DNA from: an uncultured Brevibacillus sp.
GTDB lineage: Bacteria > Bacillota > Bacilli > Brevibacillales > Brevibacillaceae
NCBI RefSeq assembly: GCF_947502445.1
Contig: NZ_CANMZW010000007.1
Coordinates: forward strand, 160,299-224,298
Length of the DNA: 64,000 bases
Reading direction: 5' to 3'
Shown here: positions 34,368-42,736 of the stretch, piece after piece
Position numbering within the stretch: the first letter of the stretch is position 1
Layout: each line of letters opens with the position of its first letter
Made by a program: the position numbers and the translations under genes
The notes under the pieces: model-generated
What the model was told of the DNA's origin: nothing
What the model saw: the letters and a program-made list of their open reading frames with translations, nothing else
The model's database searches: none

Positions 34368-37300
34368 TTGGCCAATGATTCGCCAAAATTCCAAATGAAA
34401 AAGAGCCATATTCTATTATTGCTGGGGTTACTCGTAGTCATTTTATCTAGCTCGCGCATTTTGTGGATGGAATTGTTTCGTGATCAAAAACAGGCGGTCA
34501 TTAAGAATGGGCAACTCGATTTACGTGATTGGAATGCAGGAGAGGGAGACGTCTTTCTGCTCGATGGAGAATGGGAGTTCTATCCTTCGCAATGGCTGAT
34601 GGATGGTGGCAGGCGGCAAAAGGAAGCTGGCGTAAGTGCTCCAAAGCTGATCCGGGTACCAGGAGGATGGAATGAAGCGTTGTCTCTTGAAAAGCCAGCT
34701 CCATACGGATTTGGTTCCTATCGCTTGCGACTCTATGTAAATCCAGAAAACGACCTCAATTATAGTATTCGTGTGCCCAGCGTGCGCACAGCATCAGAAT
34801 TATATGTAAATGGTCGTTTGCTTGCTAAATCCGGACGGGTAGGGACGACGCAGGATGAATATCTGGCAAAGAACCTGCCTTACTCTACAACCTTTACGGC
34901 TGACGAAAACGGCATCATTGAACTGGTGATCCAAGCGGCCAATTATGTGGATAGTCGAGGCAGCGGCATCGTTCGCTCGATCAAATTTGGCTCAGAGGAA
35001 GCGATTGCAAAGGAAATGAAGGTATCCGTTTCTATGCAGCTTCTGGCAGCTGTCATCTTTCTCATGCATTCTGTCTATGCGCTTATTTTGTATTTATTGG
35101 GAAATCGGGAAAAAAAGCTGCTCTATTTTTCTTTGCTGACACTATGTGTAACACTTACGAATATATTAAGTAATGATGAGAAGTTGTTCCATCAACTATT
35201 TTACATCGGCTTTGCGTGGGATTTTCGGTTAGCAAATGCTGCTCTCATTATCGGAGCCTATGCTTTGCTGGAATGTACGGAGCATCGTGAACTACCCTAT
35301 TGGCGAAGGATACATATCTATTATGTTGTAATGAATTTCGGAACGGCTGGCATTACGTTGTTTTTGGCTCCCTATCAGGTGATCATGCTCTTTCCTGTGT
35401 ATTTTCTGTTGGTGAGTATCTCCGTAGTGGTTACGATCATTACCATTATAAAAAAAGTAAGGAAGGATCTAAAGAGCCATCTTTTACTGCTTTTTTCTAT
35501 TGTTGCGATGAGTCACCATTTACTTTGGTCCATCATCTGGAGAGAAAGTGGTTTGAGTTTTGTCCATTATCCTTTTGATTTGATTATTGCGATGGGGAGT
35601 TTTGCGTCTGTATGGTTTCATGATTATTTTAAAATGCATGCGAACACAAAGACTCTTGCTGCTACCTTGCAAAGGATGAATGACCATAAGGATCAATTTT
35701 TGGCGAATACTTCCCATGAATTCAAAAATCCGCTCCACGGCATTCTGAACATGTCACAGTCTGTTTTAAAAAGGGAACGGCATTTGTTACAGGATCGAAG
35801 TATCAAGGAGCTTGAAACGGTTTTATCTGTTGGACGTCGGCTAACACTGATTTTAAATGATTTGATCGATGTGATGAGCTTACGGGAAGGCAATCCGCGT
35901 TTACAGAAAAAAGTCATTTTGATTCAACCGATCGTGACCGGAGTGCTTGATTTGCTGCGATTTTACACGGAAGTGAAGCCTGTGGAGATTGTAAATGAAA
36001 TTTCTGAGGATTTTCCTCCAGTGCTTGCGGATGAGAACCGGGTCATTCAGATCGTTTTCAATCTTGTTCATAATGCTGTGAAATTCACAAATGAAGGGAA
36101 AATTACGATTCGAGCTTGTGCAAGAGATGGGAGAGCTTTTATTGTGATTACAGACACTGGAGTTGGAATGGATGAGGACATGCTGAAGCGCCTGTTCTGT
36201 CCGTATGAGCAAGCCAGTTCTAGTGAGACCATGATAGAAGGTGGATTCGGGCTAGGTTTAAGTATAAGCAAACAACTGGTTGAGCTTCATGGAGGTAGCT
36301 TAGAAGTATCCTCGGATTTGGGGAAAGGCTCAAAATTTCAATTTTCGTTAGCATTAGCAGATAGGAAAACAGAGGAAGAACAAGATGCTTCTCTCCAATT
36401 TGAACGGTTAGTCTTACAACCGATGCCAGCTCAGATCGGTTTGAAAGAAGTTGCAATTACATCAGCGCTAGAACAAAAAACGTTAATAGGAATGAATCGC
36501 GATCGCCCGCGGATTTTAATTGTGGATGATGATCCTGTCAACCTGCAAGTGCTCGAAGCCATACTGCCACCAGACGAATATGACCTGACTTTGGTCACGA
36601 GCGGCAAAGAAGCACTGGCTATACTGGATACGAAGGAATGGGATCTCGTCATCTCTGATATTATGATGCCGCAGATGTCTGGCTATGAGCTGACACGAAT
36701 CATTCGTACACGGTTTACACTTACAGAGCTACCGATTCTACTCCTTACCGCAAGAAGCCAGCCAAAGGATATTCGAAGCGGCTTTTTAGCTGGAGCAAAC
36801 GATTATGTGACAAAGCCAGTGGAAGCAATCGAAATAAGGTCGCGGATTGATGCGCTTACTACGATCAAACAAGTTGTTCGCAAGAAATTGCGATTAGAAG
36901 CCGCATGGCTACAAGCACAAATCCAGCCTCACTTTTTATTCAATGCCTTACAAGCTGTCATTGCTTTAAGTGAAATTGATTTGGATAAGATGCGTAATTT
37001 GCTGGATGAATTCAGCAATTATTTGCGGAATAAATTTGAGTTTCATAATATGGATGCGTTTGTTCCGATTGAAGACGAGCTAAGCTTAGTACGCTCGTAT
37101 CTCTATATTGAAAAGGTTCGATTCGAAGAAAGACTTCAGGTAGTTTGGGAGATAGATGACGACTACAAGGAATGGAATATCCCATTTCTTACGATCCAGC
37201 CTTTAGTTGAAAACGCGATCAGGCACGGCATTATGAAGCGTACAAGTGGTGGAAAGATTCATATCAGGGTTTCAGTCTACGAAAAGCATGCAGAGATATC

Positions 37301-37517
37301 AGTGGAAGACGACGGGGTAGGAATGGACGAAGACCAGCTGCTGCGAACAGGGGAAAGAAAAGCTGATAGCAGGTCAGGAGTAGGATTAAGGAATACGGAT
37401 CAACGATTAAAACGACACTTTGGCAAAGGACTGCATATTACAAGTACGCCAGGCTCAGGGACGAAGGTATCTTTTACTGTTCATAAGAGTGTGAAGAACG
37501 AGATTGTAGAATCATGA
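34368..37517 (+). CDS. Two-kinase hybrid sensor with 7TMR-DISM module
   Basis: Membrane signalling protein of 1049 residues. Order: an N-terminal helix, an extracellular 7TMR-DISMED2-like beta domain (about 50-205), seven membrane helices (about 220-400), a HisKA domain with H-box SHEFKNPLHG near 448, a HATPase domain with NLVHNAVKF and GLGLSISKQL, a receiver domain (LIVDDDPVN to TKPVE, phospho-Asp near 763), then a second LytS-type kinase with IQPHFLFNALQ near 853 and a C-terminal HATPase (QPLVENAIRHG). TTG at 34368 follows AGAGGAGAG. No response regulator gene adjoins it. The signal is unknown; DISM domains often bind carbohydrate-like ligands. Confidence 0.92.
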   Translation: MANDSPKFQMKKSHILLLLGLLVVILSSSRILWMELFRDQKQAVIKNGQLDLRDWNAGEGDVFLLDGEWEFYPSQWLMDGGRRQKEAGVSAPKLIRVPGGWNEALSLEKPAPYGFGSYRLRLYVNPENDLNYSIRVPSVRTASELYVNGRLLAKSGRVGTTQDEYLAKNLPYSTTFTADENGIIELVIQAANYVDSRGSGIVRSIKFGSEEAIAKEMKVSVSMQLLAAVIFLMHSVYALILYLLGNREKKLLYFSLLTLCVTLTNILSNDEKLFHQLFYIGFAWDFRLANAALIIGAYALLECTEHRELPYWRRIHIYYVVMNFGTAGITLFLAPYQVIMLFPVYFLLVSISVVVTIITIIKKVRKDLKSHLLLLFSIVAMSHHLLWSIIWRESGLSFVHYPFDLIIAMGSFASVWFHDYFKMHANTKTLAATLQRMNDHKDQFLANTSHEFKNPLHGILNMSQSVLKRERHLLQDRSIKELETVLSVGRRLTLILNDLIDVMSLREGNPRLQKKVILIQPIVTGVLDLLRFYTEVKPVEIVNEISEDFPPVLADENRVIQIVFNLVHNAVKFTNEGKITIRACARDGRAFIVITDTGVGMDEDMLKRLFCPYEQASSSETMIEGGFGLGLSISKQLVELHGGSLEVSSDLGKGSKFQFSLALADRKTEEEQDASLQFERLVLQPMPAQIGLKEVAITSALEQKTLIGMNRDRPRILIVDDDPVNLQVLEAILPPDEYDLTLVTSGKEALAILDTKEWDLVISDIMMPQMSGYELTRIIRTRFTLTELPILLLTARSQPKDIRSGFLAGANDYVTKPVEAIEIRSRIDALTTIKQVVRKKLRLEAAWLQAQIQPHFLFNALQAVIALSEIDLDKMRNLLDEFSNYLRNKFEFHNMDAFVPIEDELSLVRSYLYIEKVRFEERLQVVWEIDDDYKEWNIPFLTIQPLVENAIRHGIMKRTSGGKIHIRVSVYEKHAEISVEDDGVGMDEDQLLRTGERKADSRSGVGLRNTDQRLKRHFGKGLHITSTPGSGTKVSFTVHKSVKNEIVES

Positions 37518-37572
37518 AAAAACAATAGCTGCAGTCTAGGACCTTTTTTCTCATCCTATTACTGCAGCTATT
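37517..37572 (-). terminator. Terminator of the heme monooxygenase gene
   Basis: A perfect 12-bp stem AATAGCTGCAGT/ACTGCAGCTATT; read on the minus strand it is followed by GTTTTTTC. The same hairpin is just past the sensor-kinase stop and may limit both genes. Confidence 0.83.
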
Positions 37573-37586
37573 CTCTCGGCAGGGGG

Positions 37587-37910
37587 CTAAACGGGACGAG
37601 GCTCTTTAACAGCCTTCAGCTCGTAATGACCGCTTTTGGAGCTTAGGATGTATTCAGGACGCGGTTTTCCCCGTGACTGTCTGTGTCCCTCCAGGTGAGG
37701 CTCGCTAAGCTCCCACTGTTTCCACATTTCTTTGGATTCCCAGCGAATCATTACCACGACTTCTTCTTCGCCTTTGCGTGCTTTTTGTACCATGATGCTC
37801 AAATCTACAAATCCGGGAGCTTCCTCGACTACTCCTGGATCACTGAATTTTTTAATAATGTTGTCCGCAAAGCCTTCCTGAACAACGATCGTTTTCATTT
37901 CCATCATCAT
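37587..37910 (-). CDS. HmoA/IsdG-like heme-degrading monooxygenase
   Basis: Small dimeric ferredoxin-fold enzyme (antibiotic biosynthesis monooxygenase family), about 107 residues. PGFVDLSIMVQ and RWESKEMWKQWELSEPHLEGHRQ match HmoA/IsdG, with the heme-facing Trp and the ligand His in the SEPHLEGH segment. Family members open heme to release iron in the cytosol. ATG at 37910 has AGAGGTG before it; the longer frame upstream has none. A Fur-like site overlaps its predicted promoter. Confidence 0.85.
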   Translation of the reverse strand: MMMEMKTIVVQEGFADNIIKKFSDPGVVEEAPGFVDLSIMVQKARKGEEEVVVMIRWESKEMWKQWELSEPHLEGHRQSRGKPRPEYILSSKSGHYELKAVKEPRPV

Positions 37911-37946
37911 GAACGATACACCTCTTTTTCTAGTGGATACCATCTT

Positions 37947-37978
37947 ATTATAGTAGTGAGATGGATTATCATTGTCAA
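37947..37978 (-). promoter_or_regulatory. Promoter with Fur-like box for hmoA-like gene
   Basis: On the minus strand TTGACA is followed 17 bases later by TACTAT (or 20 bases later by TATAAT). The stretch TTGACAATGATAATCCATC matches much of the Fur consensus (GATAATGATAATC-like) and covers the -35 box, so iron-loaded Fur should block it. Confidence 0.65.
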
Positions 37979-38004
37979 ATGAATTTGCCCACATATTGGA
38001 AAGT

Positions 38005-38034
38005 AAAAAGCAGCGGCCCCTAGCAGCCGCTGCT
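38005..38034 (-). terminator. Terminator of the stalk-domain gene
   Basis: Minus-strand stem AGCAGCGGC/GCCGCTGCT followed by TTTTTAC, about 30 bases after the stop. Confidence 0.9.
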
Positions 38035-38062
38035 CATGAATCAAAGAAGAATAAGTGCGTGA

Positions 38063-38578
38063 TTAGAGTAAAGACTTAATCTCACCTGTATTCGGATTTA
38101 CAACAAACCAGCCGTACGTACTGGTATAGCTGTCTCCAGATTGAAAATTGTTCACGATCGTTTGGTACACCTGAATGACATAGTGACCTTTTTCGTCATC
38201 ATGATCGTACTCGACGACATGTGCTGGTGTGAGGCTGCCTGCCAATTTCTTTTTGACTAGCTCAACCGCTTCCATTTTGGAAAACATCTTAGCGACTGGC
38301 AGCTTTCCAATATAAATCGACTTCGTTTTTTGATCGTAAATCACAGGCTTGTTCAAATTTTCTGCGACAAAACGAATAGGTACGTAGACAGAATTTTTGT
38401 ACATAATGCCTTTTACTTCGGTAGATGGCGATTTCGGTACACCATCAAAGTAGTAGGTAAATGGTGTCTTGATTCCTTCGGTTACATCTGGATAAGCTGG
38501 AGCAGCGATAGCGATACCAGAAAATAGCACCGAACCTACTATGATGCCCCCCATAAATGATTTCAGGTCCCATTTCAT
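38063..38578 (-). CDS. Secreted stalk-domain (copper amine oxidase N-like) protein
   Basis: Exported protein of 171 residues. A signal segment IIVGSVLFSGIAIAAPAYP is followed by a stalk domain of the copper-amine-oxidase N-terminal type (MYKNSVYVPIRFVAENL...VIYDQKTKSIYIG), a common Gram-positive surface module, with no oxidase domain. The C-terminal half (AVELVKKKLAGSLT...YTSTYGWFVVNPNTGEIKSL) looks like a PepSY-like or processed peptide-binding region. No enzymatic function can be assigned. It stands alone between two terminators. Confidence 0.82.
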   Translation of the reverse strand: MKWDLKSFMGGIIVGSVLFSGIAIAAPAYPDVTEGIKTPFTYYFDGVPKSPSTEVKGIMYKNSVYVPIRFVAENLNKPVIYDQKTKSIYIGKLPVAKMFSKMEAVELVKKKLAGSLTPAHVVEYDHDDEKGHYVIQVYQTIVNNFQSGDSYTSTYGWFVVNPNTGEIKSLL

Positions 38579-38611
38579 GTTGAAAGAAAAACCTCTCTCC
38601 CGTTGTCTGAT

Positions 38612-38641
38612 TCTATATCTTCCCAGAAAATATTATGTCAA
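38612..38641 (-). promoter_or_regulatory. Promoter of the stalk-domain gene
   Basis: On the minus strand TTGACA and TATAGA are spaced by 18 bases, about 35 bases before the ATG. It is a good sigma-A promoter match. Confidence 0.65.
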
Positions 38642-38818
38642 AAATCGACAAAGGGGGCTATCAACCAAGGGTACTAGGAAGCTATGACTACTCTTTGGAG
38701 AAAAGCTAGGACCCACCAGCAGAAAGTCCTACTTCTTGCAGGACACAATCCTGGTTTTGAGATGCGTAGCTTTATGATAAGGTAGGAGATAAGACAAAAT
38801 AGACAAGGTGAGGAAAAA

Positions 38819-39502
38819 ATGTCCATATTGGAGAATGATTGGGCGCCTGTATTGGCAGAGGAATTTGAAAAACCATATTATTTAGAGCTGCGCCAAGCGT
38901 TAAAAGAGGAGTATCAAACCCATACGATCCATCCAGATATGTATCACATTTTTACAGCATTGCATTTGACAGGCTATGAGCAGGCCAAGGTTGTTATTTT
39001 GGGACAAGACCCGTATCACGGGCCAGGGCAAGCGCACGGTCTGAGCTTTTCGGTCAAACCGGGAATCAAGCCGCCACCGTCCCTGCAAAACATTTACAAG
39101 GAGCTGCAGAGCGATTTGAATTGCACCATTCCTCAGCATGGCTACTTGACGCATTGGGCAGAGCAAGGCGTCATGATGCTAAACACCGTATTGACGGTAC
39201 GGAGCGGCAATCCCAACTCGCACAAGGGTCTAGGATGGGAGACGTTTACTGATCGGGTGATTACACTATTGAACGAACGTGAGACGCCACTCGTTTTTAT
39301 TCTGTGGGGCAAGCATGCTCAGGAAAAAGCTTCGTTTATTGATACGACCAAGCATTTTATTATCGCGTCACCGCATCCAAGTCCATTTTCGGCAAACCGC
39401 GGCTTTTTTGGCAGTCGTCCATTTTCGCGGACGAACGAGTTTTTGCGCTCCAAAGGCATCGCAGAAATTGACTGGCAGCTGCCGCTTCAGGTTGAGGAGT
39501 AG
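38819..39502 (+). CDS. ung: Uracil-DNA glycosylase
   Basis: Family 1 uracil-DNA glycosylase, 227 residues, full length. The water-activating loop is [18 protein letters not shown] near residue 62, and the minor-groove loop is [20 protein letters not shown]. It removes uracil from DNA to start base excision repair. GGTGAGGA precedes the ATG. It stands alone between its promoter region and a two-way terminator. Confidence 0.97.
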   Translation: MSILENDWAPVLAEEFEKPYYLELRQALKEEYQTHTIHPDMYHIFTALHLTGYEQAKVVILGQDPYHGPGQAHGLSFSVKPGIKPPPSLQNIYKELQSDLNCTIPQHGYLTHWAEQGVMMLNTVLTVRSGNPNSHKGLGWETFTDRVITLLNERETPLVFILWGKHAQEKASFIDTTKHFIIASPHPSPFSANRGFFGSRPFSRTNEFLRSKGIAEIDWQLPLQVEE

Positions 39503-39536
39503 CCTGACAAGCGCGGACATAGTCATACACATAGGA

Positions 39537-39569
39537 AAAGGATCTCTTGCGTTCGTAGAGATCCTTTTT
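39537..39569. terminator. Two-way terminator between ung and thiN
   Basis: Perfect 12-bp stem AAAAGGATCTCT/AGAGATCCTTTT with T-runs on both strands, between convergent genes. Confidence 0.92.
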
Positions 39570-39581
39570 AGCAAGCTTTTC

Positions 39582-40223
39582 TTAGTCTTTGCTTTTCATA
39601 ACGAGCAGCTTGCCGGATTTGATTCGGATCGTGCCCGTTTTTGCAGAGAGGACATTGCTGATGCCGAGTGTATCGCCAATACGCAGGGTAGCGTTATCCA
39701 GCGGGTATAAAAAACCGGTCAAGGTAATGCCCGTCACCTCTGGAGTGAGCGGTAGAAGTGAGACGTTGGTAAAATGATCGGAAACGACAGTGCACTCACG
39801 ATCAATCAGCCGGATTTCGTTCTTCTCATCGACTATGCGGCAGTCGATTTGTGCTTGTAGTCCTTTTTGCAAAAGATGAACGTTTGCTAACGTGTGGTCA
39901 AATCGGGTGCCAAGAACTCCGATGAGAGCAATTTCTTCGGGCTGCTGCTCGAGCGCCCAAGTGAGTGCCATTTCCGTATCAGTTAAATCCTTCATTACGG
40001 GATCGCAGGAGGATACAGCCTCACTGTGGCGTTCGATTTCCGCCATTTCTTCTGCGGAGACAGAATCAAAATCACCGATGGAGAGATGCGGGGTCATACC
40101 GTTGCGGACAAGAAACAGGGAGCCCCGGTCTACACCAACTAACCAGTCATCTTTTTGTATATGACGAAGCGCCCAGCTTCCCAGATTGCCCCCAGCGAAC
40201 AAGAGGATTCGTGTAGGTTTCAT
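39582..40223 (-). CDS. thiN: Thiamine diphosphokinase
   Basis: Converts thiamine to thiamine diphosphate with ATP, 213 residues. Catalytic-domain segments are GVDRGSLFLVRNGMTPHLSIGDFDSV, KDLTDTEMAL and LGTRFDHTLANVHLL, the last two binding substrate and nucleotide. The C-terminal beta domain ends in SGKLLVMKS. ATG at 40223 lies 8 bases after AAAAGGTGG; the GTG at 40235 overlaps that site. The ferredoxin-like gene lies 15 bases upstream on the same strand, so they may share a transcript. Confidence 0.92.
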   Translation of the reverse strand: MKPTRILLFAGGNLGSWALRHIQKDDWLVGVDRGSLFLVRNGMTPHLSIGDFDSVSAEEMAEIERHSEAVSSCDPVMKDLTDTEMALTWALEQQPEEIALIGVLGTRFDHTLANVHLLQKGLQAQIDCRIVDEKNEIRLIDRECTVVSDHFTNVSLLPLTPEVTGITLTGFLYPLDNATLRIGDTLGISNVLSAKTGTIRIKSGKLLVMKSKD

Positions 40224-40238
40224 TGCTGCTGCCACCTT

Positions 40239-40661
40239 TTACATTCTTCTCGTAGATTTAAATGTGCTCTGGCACGCGAGACGATAGCCAGAAGCCAGTT
40301 GTTTATCAAGCGTTGTTCTTTCCTGAACTCCTGGCGCATCAAGCAAAAAGTCTCCCTGGAGCACCTGAACGCTGCATTTTCCGCAAGAGCCTTGCTGACA
40401 TTTGTAGGCGATATCCTGGCCTTGCGCGAGGGCTGCAGCTAGAAGGGTTTGACAGGGAGCGTATCGAACTGAGAACGACTGCCCTTTTTGTTTGACCTGT
40501 ACTTGATTAAGATCCGTTTTATCAGGGCGTACAGGAGGAGCTGACCGGGTAAAAGCTGTTTTGGATTGGGGTACCGGCTCCTTGGATGCGGGAACAGGAC
40601 TCGCTGTTTGAACAGATGAACGAGTGGACAGGAGCGAACCGACCGTGAGCTGTTTGCGCAT
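40239..40661 (-). CDS. 2Fe-2S ferredoxin-like protein
   Basis: Plant-type 2Fe-2S ferredoxin domain in the C-terminal half of a 140-residue protein. The cluster ligands are CQQGSCGKC plus the later Cys in YRLACQS. The first 55 residues are rich in Ser, Pro and Thr and look disordered, which is unusual for a simple ferredoxin; no signal peptide is evident. GGGAGGTACT precedes the ATG. The electron partner is unknown. It is probably co-transcribed with thiN. Confidence 0.86.
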   Translation of the reverse strand: MRKQLTVGSLLSTRSSVQTASPVPASKEPVPQSKTAFTRSAPPVRPDKTDLNQVQVKQKGQSFSVRYAPCQTLLAAALAQGQDIAYKCQQGSCGKCSVQVLQGDFLLDAPGVQERTTLDKQLASGYRLACQSTFKSTRRM

Positions 40662-40834
40662 AGTACCTCCCGGGTAATCATTTTTTCTATCTTATCATGT
40701 AGGGCGGACAAGGGACAGGTAGGGAGCGGAAGTTGCTCACAACTGAGAAGGCCACGATGGAAGTTTTGTGAAAGATTGAATTTTTAGTTTTTAACGATTA
40801 ACATATTTTTATCAAAAGATTGGAAGGTGATACG

Positions 40835-41737
40835 ATGATTACCATCAAGTCGATGAGCGAATGTACCTTTGCGGAAGTAACAAAGGCGTGGAACAGAGGG
40901 TTTGAGGGCTATTTTCTACCCGTTACCATGACGGAGGAGAGCCTGATCCAACGCCTGGGGGCAGAGGGATATGTTCTTTCTTTGTCAGTAGTCGCTTTTG
41001 ATGGGGCAGAGCCAGTCGGTTTAGTGGCTAGTGGCCTGAGAACGATCGGGAATCAAAAAGTGGCGTGGAACGGCGGGACAGGCGTGGCAACTGAATACCG
41101 TCGAAAGGGAGTTGGCCGCTTGCTGATTCAGGCGACGCTCGACCGTTACCGGGAAGCAGGGGTCGATGTGGCGACTCTGGAGGCGCTCAGTCAAAATGAA
41201 AAAGCCATCGCACTATATGATCAGCTCGGATATAAGCTCGAGGATCGGCTGCTCTTTTGGGAACGGCTGGATGCGCTTCCTGAGCAGGCTTTTGGTGAAA
41301 AGGCAGATGGACGTTATCAGGTGAGGGCAGCACTCGTGCAAGAGGTAGCGGGATTGCCGTTTTATCGTTCGGATGTGCCGTGGCAAAATCAGTGGCAAAG
41401 CTTGCGAGATGCCCAGGCACTGATCGTAGAGGATCAAGAGGGGCAGGCCGTTGGCTATGCGATGTATAAGATCGTGCTGAGTGAGGAAGGCAAGCTGAAT
41501 GCGATTGTCCTGCGTCAATGTGCAGCGCAGCCAGCGCATGCCGATGCCAAAGACATACTGCGTACTGCACTGGCTTACTTGTACGCCCCATATGAAGTGG
41601 AGTGTCGCCGGTCTACGTTCAATTTGCGAGCGTCTGACGAAATACTGTTCGAGCTATTGGTGGAAGCGGGCTTTGCCTCATCTGGGACGGAGCAGGTATA
41701 CATGAGCAAACAGATGGAAAAAGAGGCAGTCATCTAG
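40835..41737 (+). CDS. GNAT-family acetyltransferase
   Basis: N-acetyltransferase of about 300 residues. The acetyl-CoA pyrophosphate loop is TEYRRKGVGRLL in the first half, followed by NEKAIALYDQLGYKLEDRLLFW, the usual closing motif. The C-terminal half looks like a second, degenerate GNAT fold (SSGTEQVYMSKQM end). ATG at 40835 has GGAAGGTGAT before it; TTG at 40820 lacks a site. The stop overlaps the convergent glycosylase gene by 4 bases. The substrate is unknown. Confidence 0.85.
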   Translation: MITIKSMSECTFAEVTKAWNRGFEGYFLPVTMTEESLIQRLGAEGYVLSLSVVAFDGAEPVGLVASGLRTIGNQKVAWNGGTGVATEYRRKGVGRLLIQATLDRYREAGVDVATLEALSQNEKAIALYDQLGYKLEDRLLFWERLDALPEQAFGEKADGRYQVRAALVQEVAGLPFYRSDVPWQNQWQSLRDAQALIVEDQEGQAVGYAMYKIVLSEEGKLNAIVLRQCAAQPAHADAKDILRTALAYLYAPYEVECRRSTFNLRASDEILFELLVEAGFASSGTEQVYMSKQMEKEAVI

Positions 41738-42543
41738 TGCTGGCAGTTGGTACAAGCGAAAACCTTTCGCGAGGATAGCTTGCTTTGGATGATCGGCTGT
41801 CCACAACGCAGGCAAGGCTCACCTCCGCGGTCGTACACTCGGCAGCGGTCATTGAAGCCACCAGTCAAGTGATCGTCACGATAGAGAGGTGGCTCCATAT
41901 AGCCGCCATATTGAATCGCTTCTTTTAGAACCTTTTGCATGGAGTGATAGAGAAATTTGATCTCCTCTTGGCTAAGCTCCGGGATGCGTCTGGTCGGCAG
42001 GATTTGGGCGTCAAAGCAGATTTCGTCCGAATAGCAGTTTCCGATGCCTGAGAGCCAGTGCTGGTCAACGAGCGTCGTTTTGAGAATGCCTCTTTTGTCT
42101 GCGAGCAGCTCGGTGAAGCGTGGGAGTGTAAAGGCCACATCCAACGGCTCAGGACCAAGCGAGTCAAGACGCTCATCCAGTTGCCCGGCTGTGAGCAAGT
42201 GAAGATAGCCGAGGCACAGTCCGTGGAAATAGAGGATGGGCTGGCCAAACGACAGCGTCACTTGCGCAGTTCGATCCAGCTTGTCTTCTGCCGTGCCATA
42301 ATAAAGAAACCCGCCTAGCATCAGATGGAGCAGCAATACATGTCCGCTTTCCAAATGGAACAACAAGTGCTTCGCACAGCGATCTACGAGTGTAATCCGA
42401 TTCCCAACTAAAATCCGGTCAAATTGTACCGGGTCAAGATTAATCGTCTTTTCTCGTTGTACGAGGGTGGCTGTTATCGTGCGTCCAACGACGCGTCCCT
42501 GCAGCAAGCGGCGGTATGTCTCCATCTCAGGTAATTCGGGCAT
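41734..42543 (-). CDS. Fpg/Nei-family DNA glycosylase
   Basis: Bifunctional DNA glycosylase-lyase family member, about 269 residues. PELPEMETYRRLL at the N-terminus gives the Pro nucleophile and Glu of MutM/Nei. CAKHLLFHLESGHVLLLHLMLGG, the H2TH region and a C-terminal zinc finger (CLRCG...CTNC) complete the domain order. Family members remove oxidised bases. The usual Fpg sequence GRRGKYL is changed here (DRCAKHL), and it may be a paralogue with another substrate. ATG at 42543 has GGGGAGGAAAA upstream. Confidence 0.88.
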   Translation of the reverse strand: MPELPEMETYRRLLQGRVVGRTITATLVQREKTINLDPVQFDRILVGNRITLVDRCAKHLLFHLESGHVLLLHLMLGGFLYYGTAEDKLDRTAQVTLSFGQPILYFHGLCLGYLHLLTAGQLDERLDSLGPEPLDVAFTLPRFTELLADKRGILKTTLVDQHWLSGIGNCYSDEICFDAQILPTRRIPELSQEEIKFLYHSMQKVLKEAIQYGGYMEPPLYRDDHLTGGFNDRCRVYDRGGEPCLRCGQPIIQSKLSSRKVFACTNCQH

Positions 42544-42608
42544 GGTTTTCCTCCCCAAAAGCGCAGCTATTTTTCATAGGGTTCCCAGTTCGTTTGTACG
42601 TCATCCGG

Positions 42609-42645
42609 CTCTGCCACTCCACTTTAGGATGGCAGGGTTTTTGTT
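42609..42645 (+). other. Hairpin with T-run before methyltransferase gene
   Basis: Stem TCTGCCA/TGGCAGG followed by GTTTTTGTTTT on the plus strand. No plus-strand gene ends nearby, so it could be a leader attenuator of the downstream gene or a barrier to upstream transcription. Confidence 0.45.
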
Positions 42646-42736
42646 TTAGACAAGATTACCAACCCCACGCCCAAATCGGGTAATATAGTATAAGGGTATG
42701 ACCCAAAGCATTTTGGTACGGACAGGAGATCGTATA

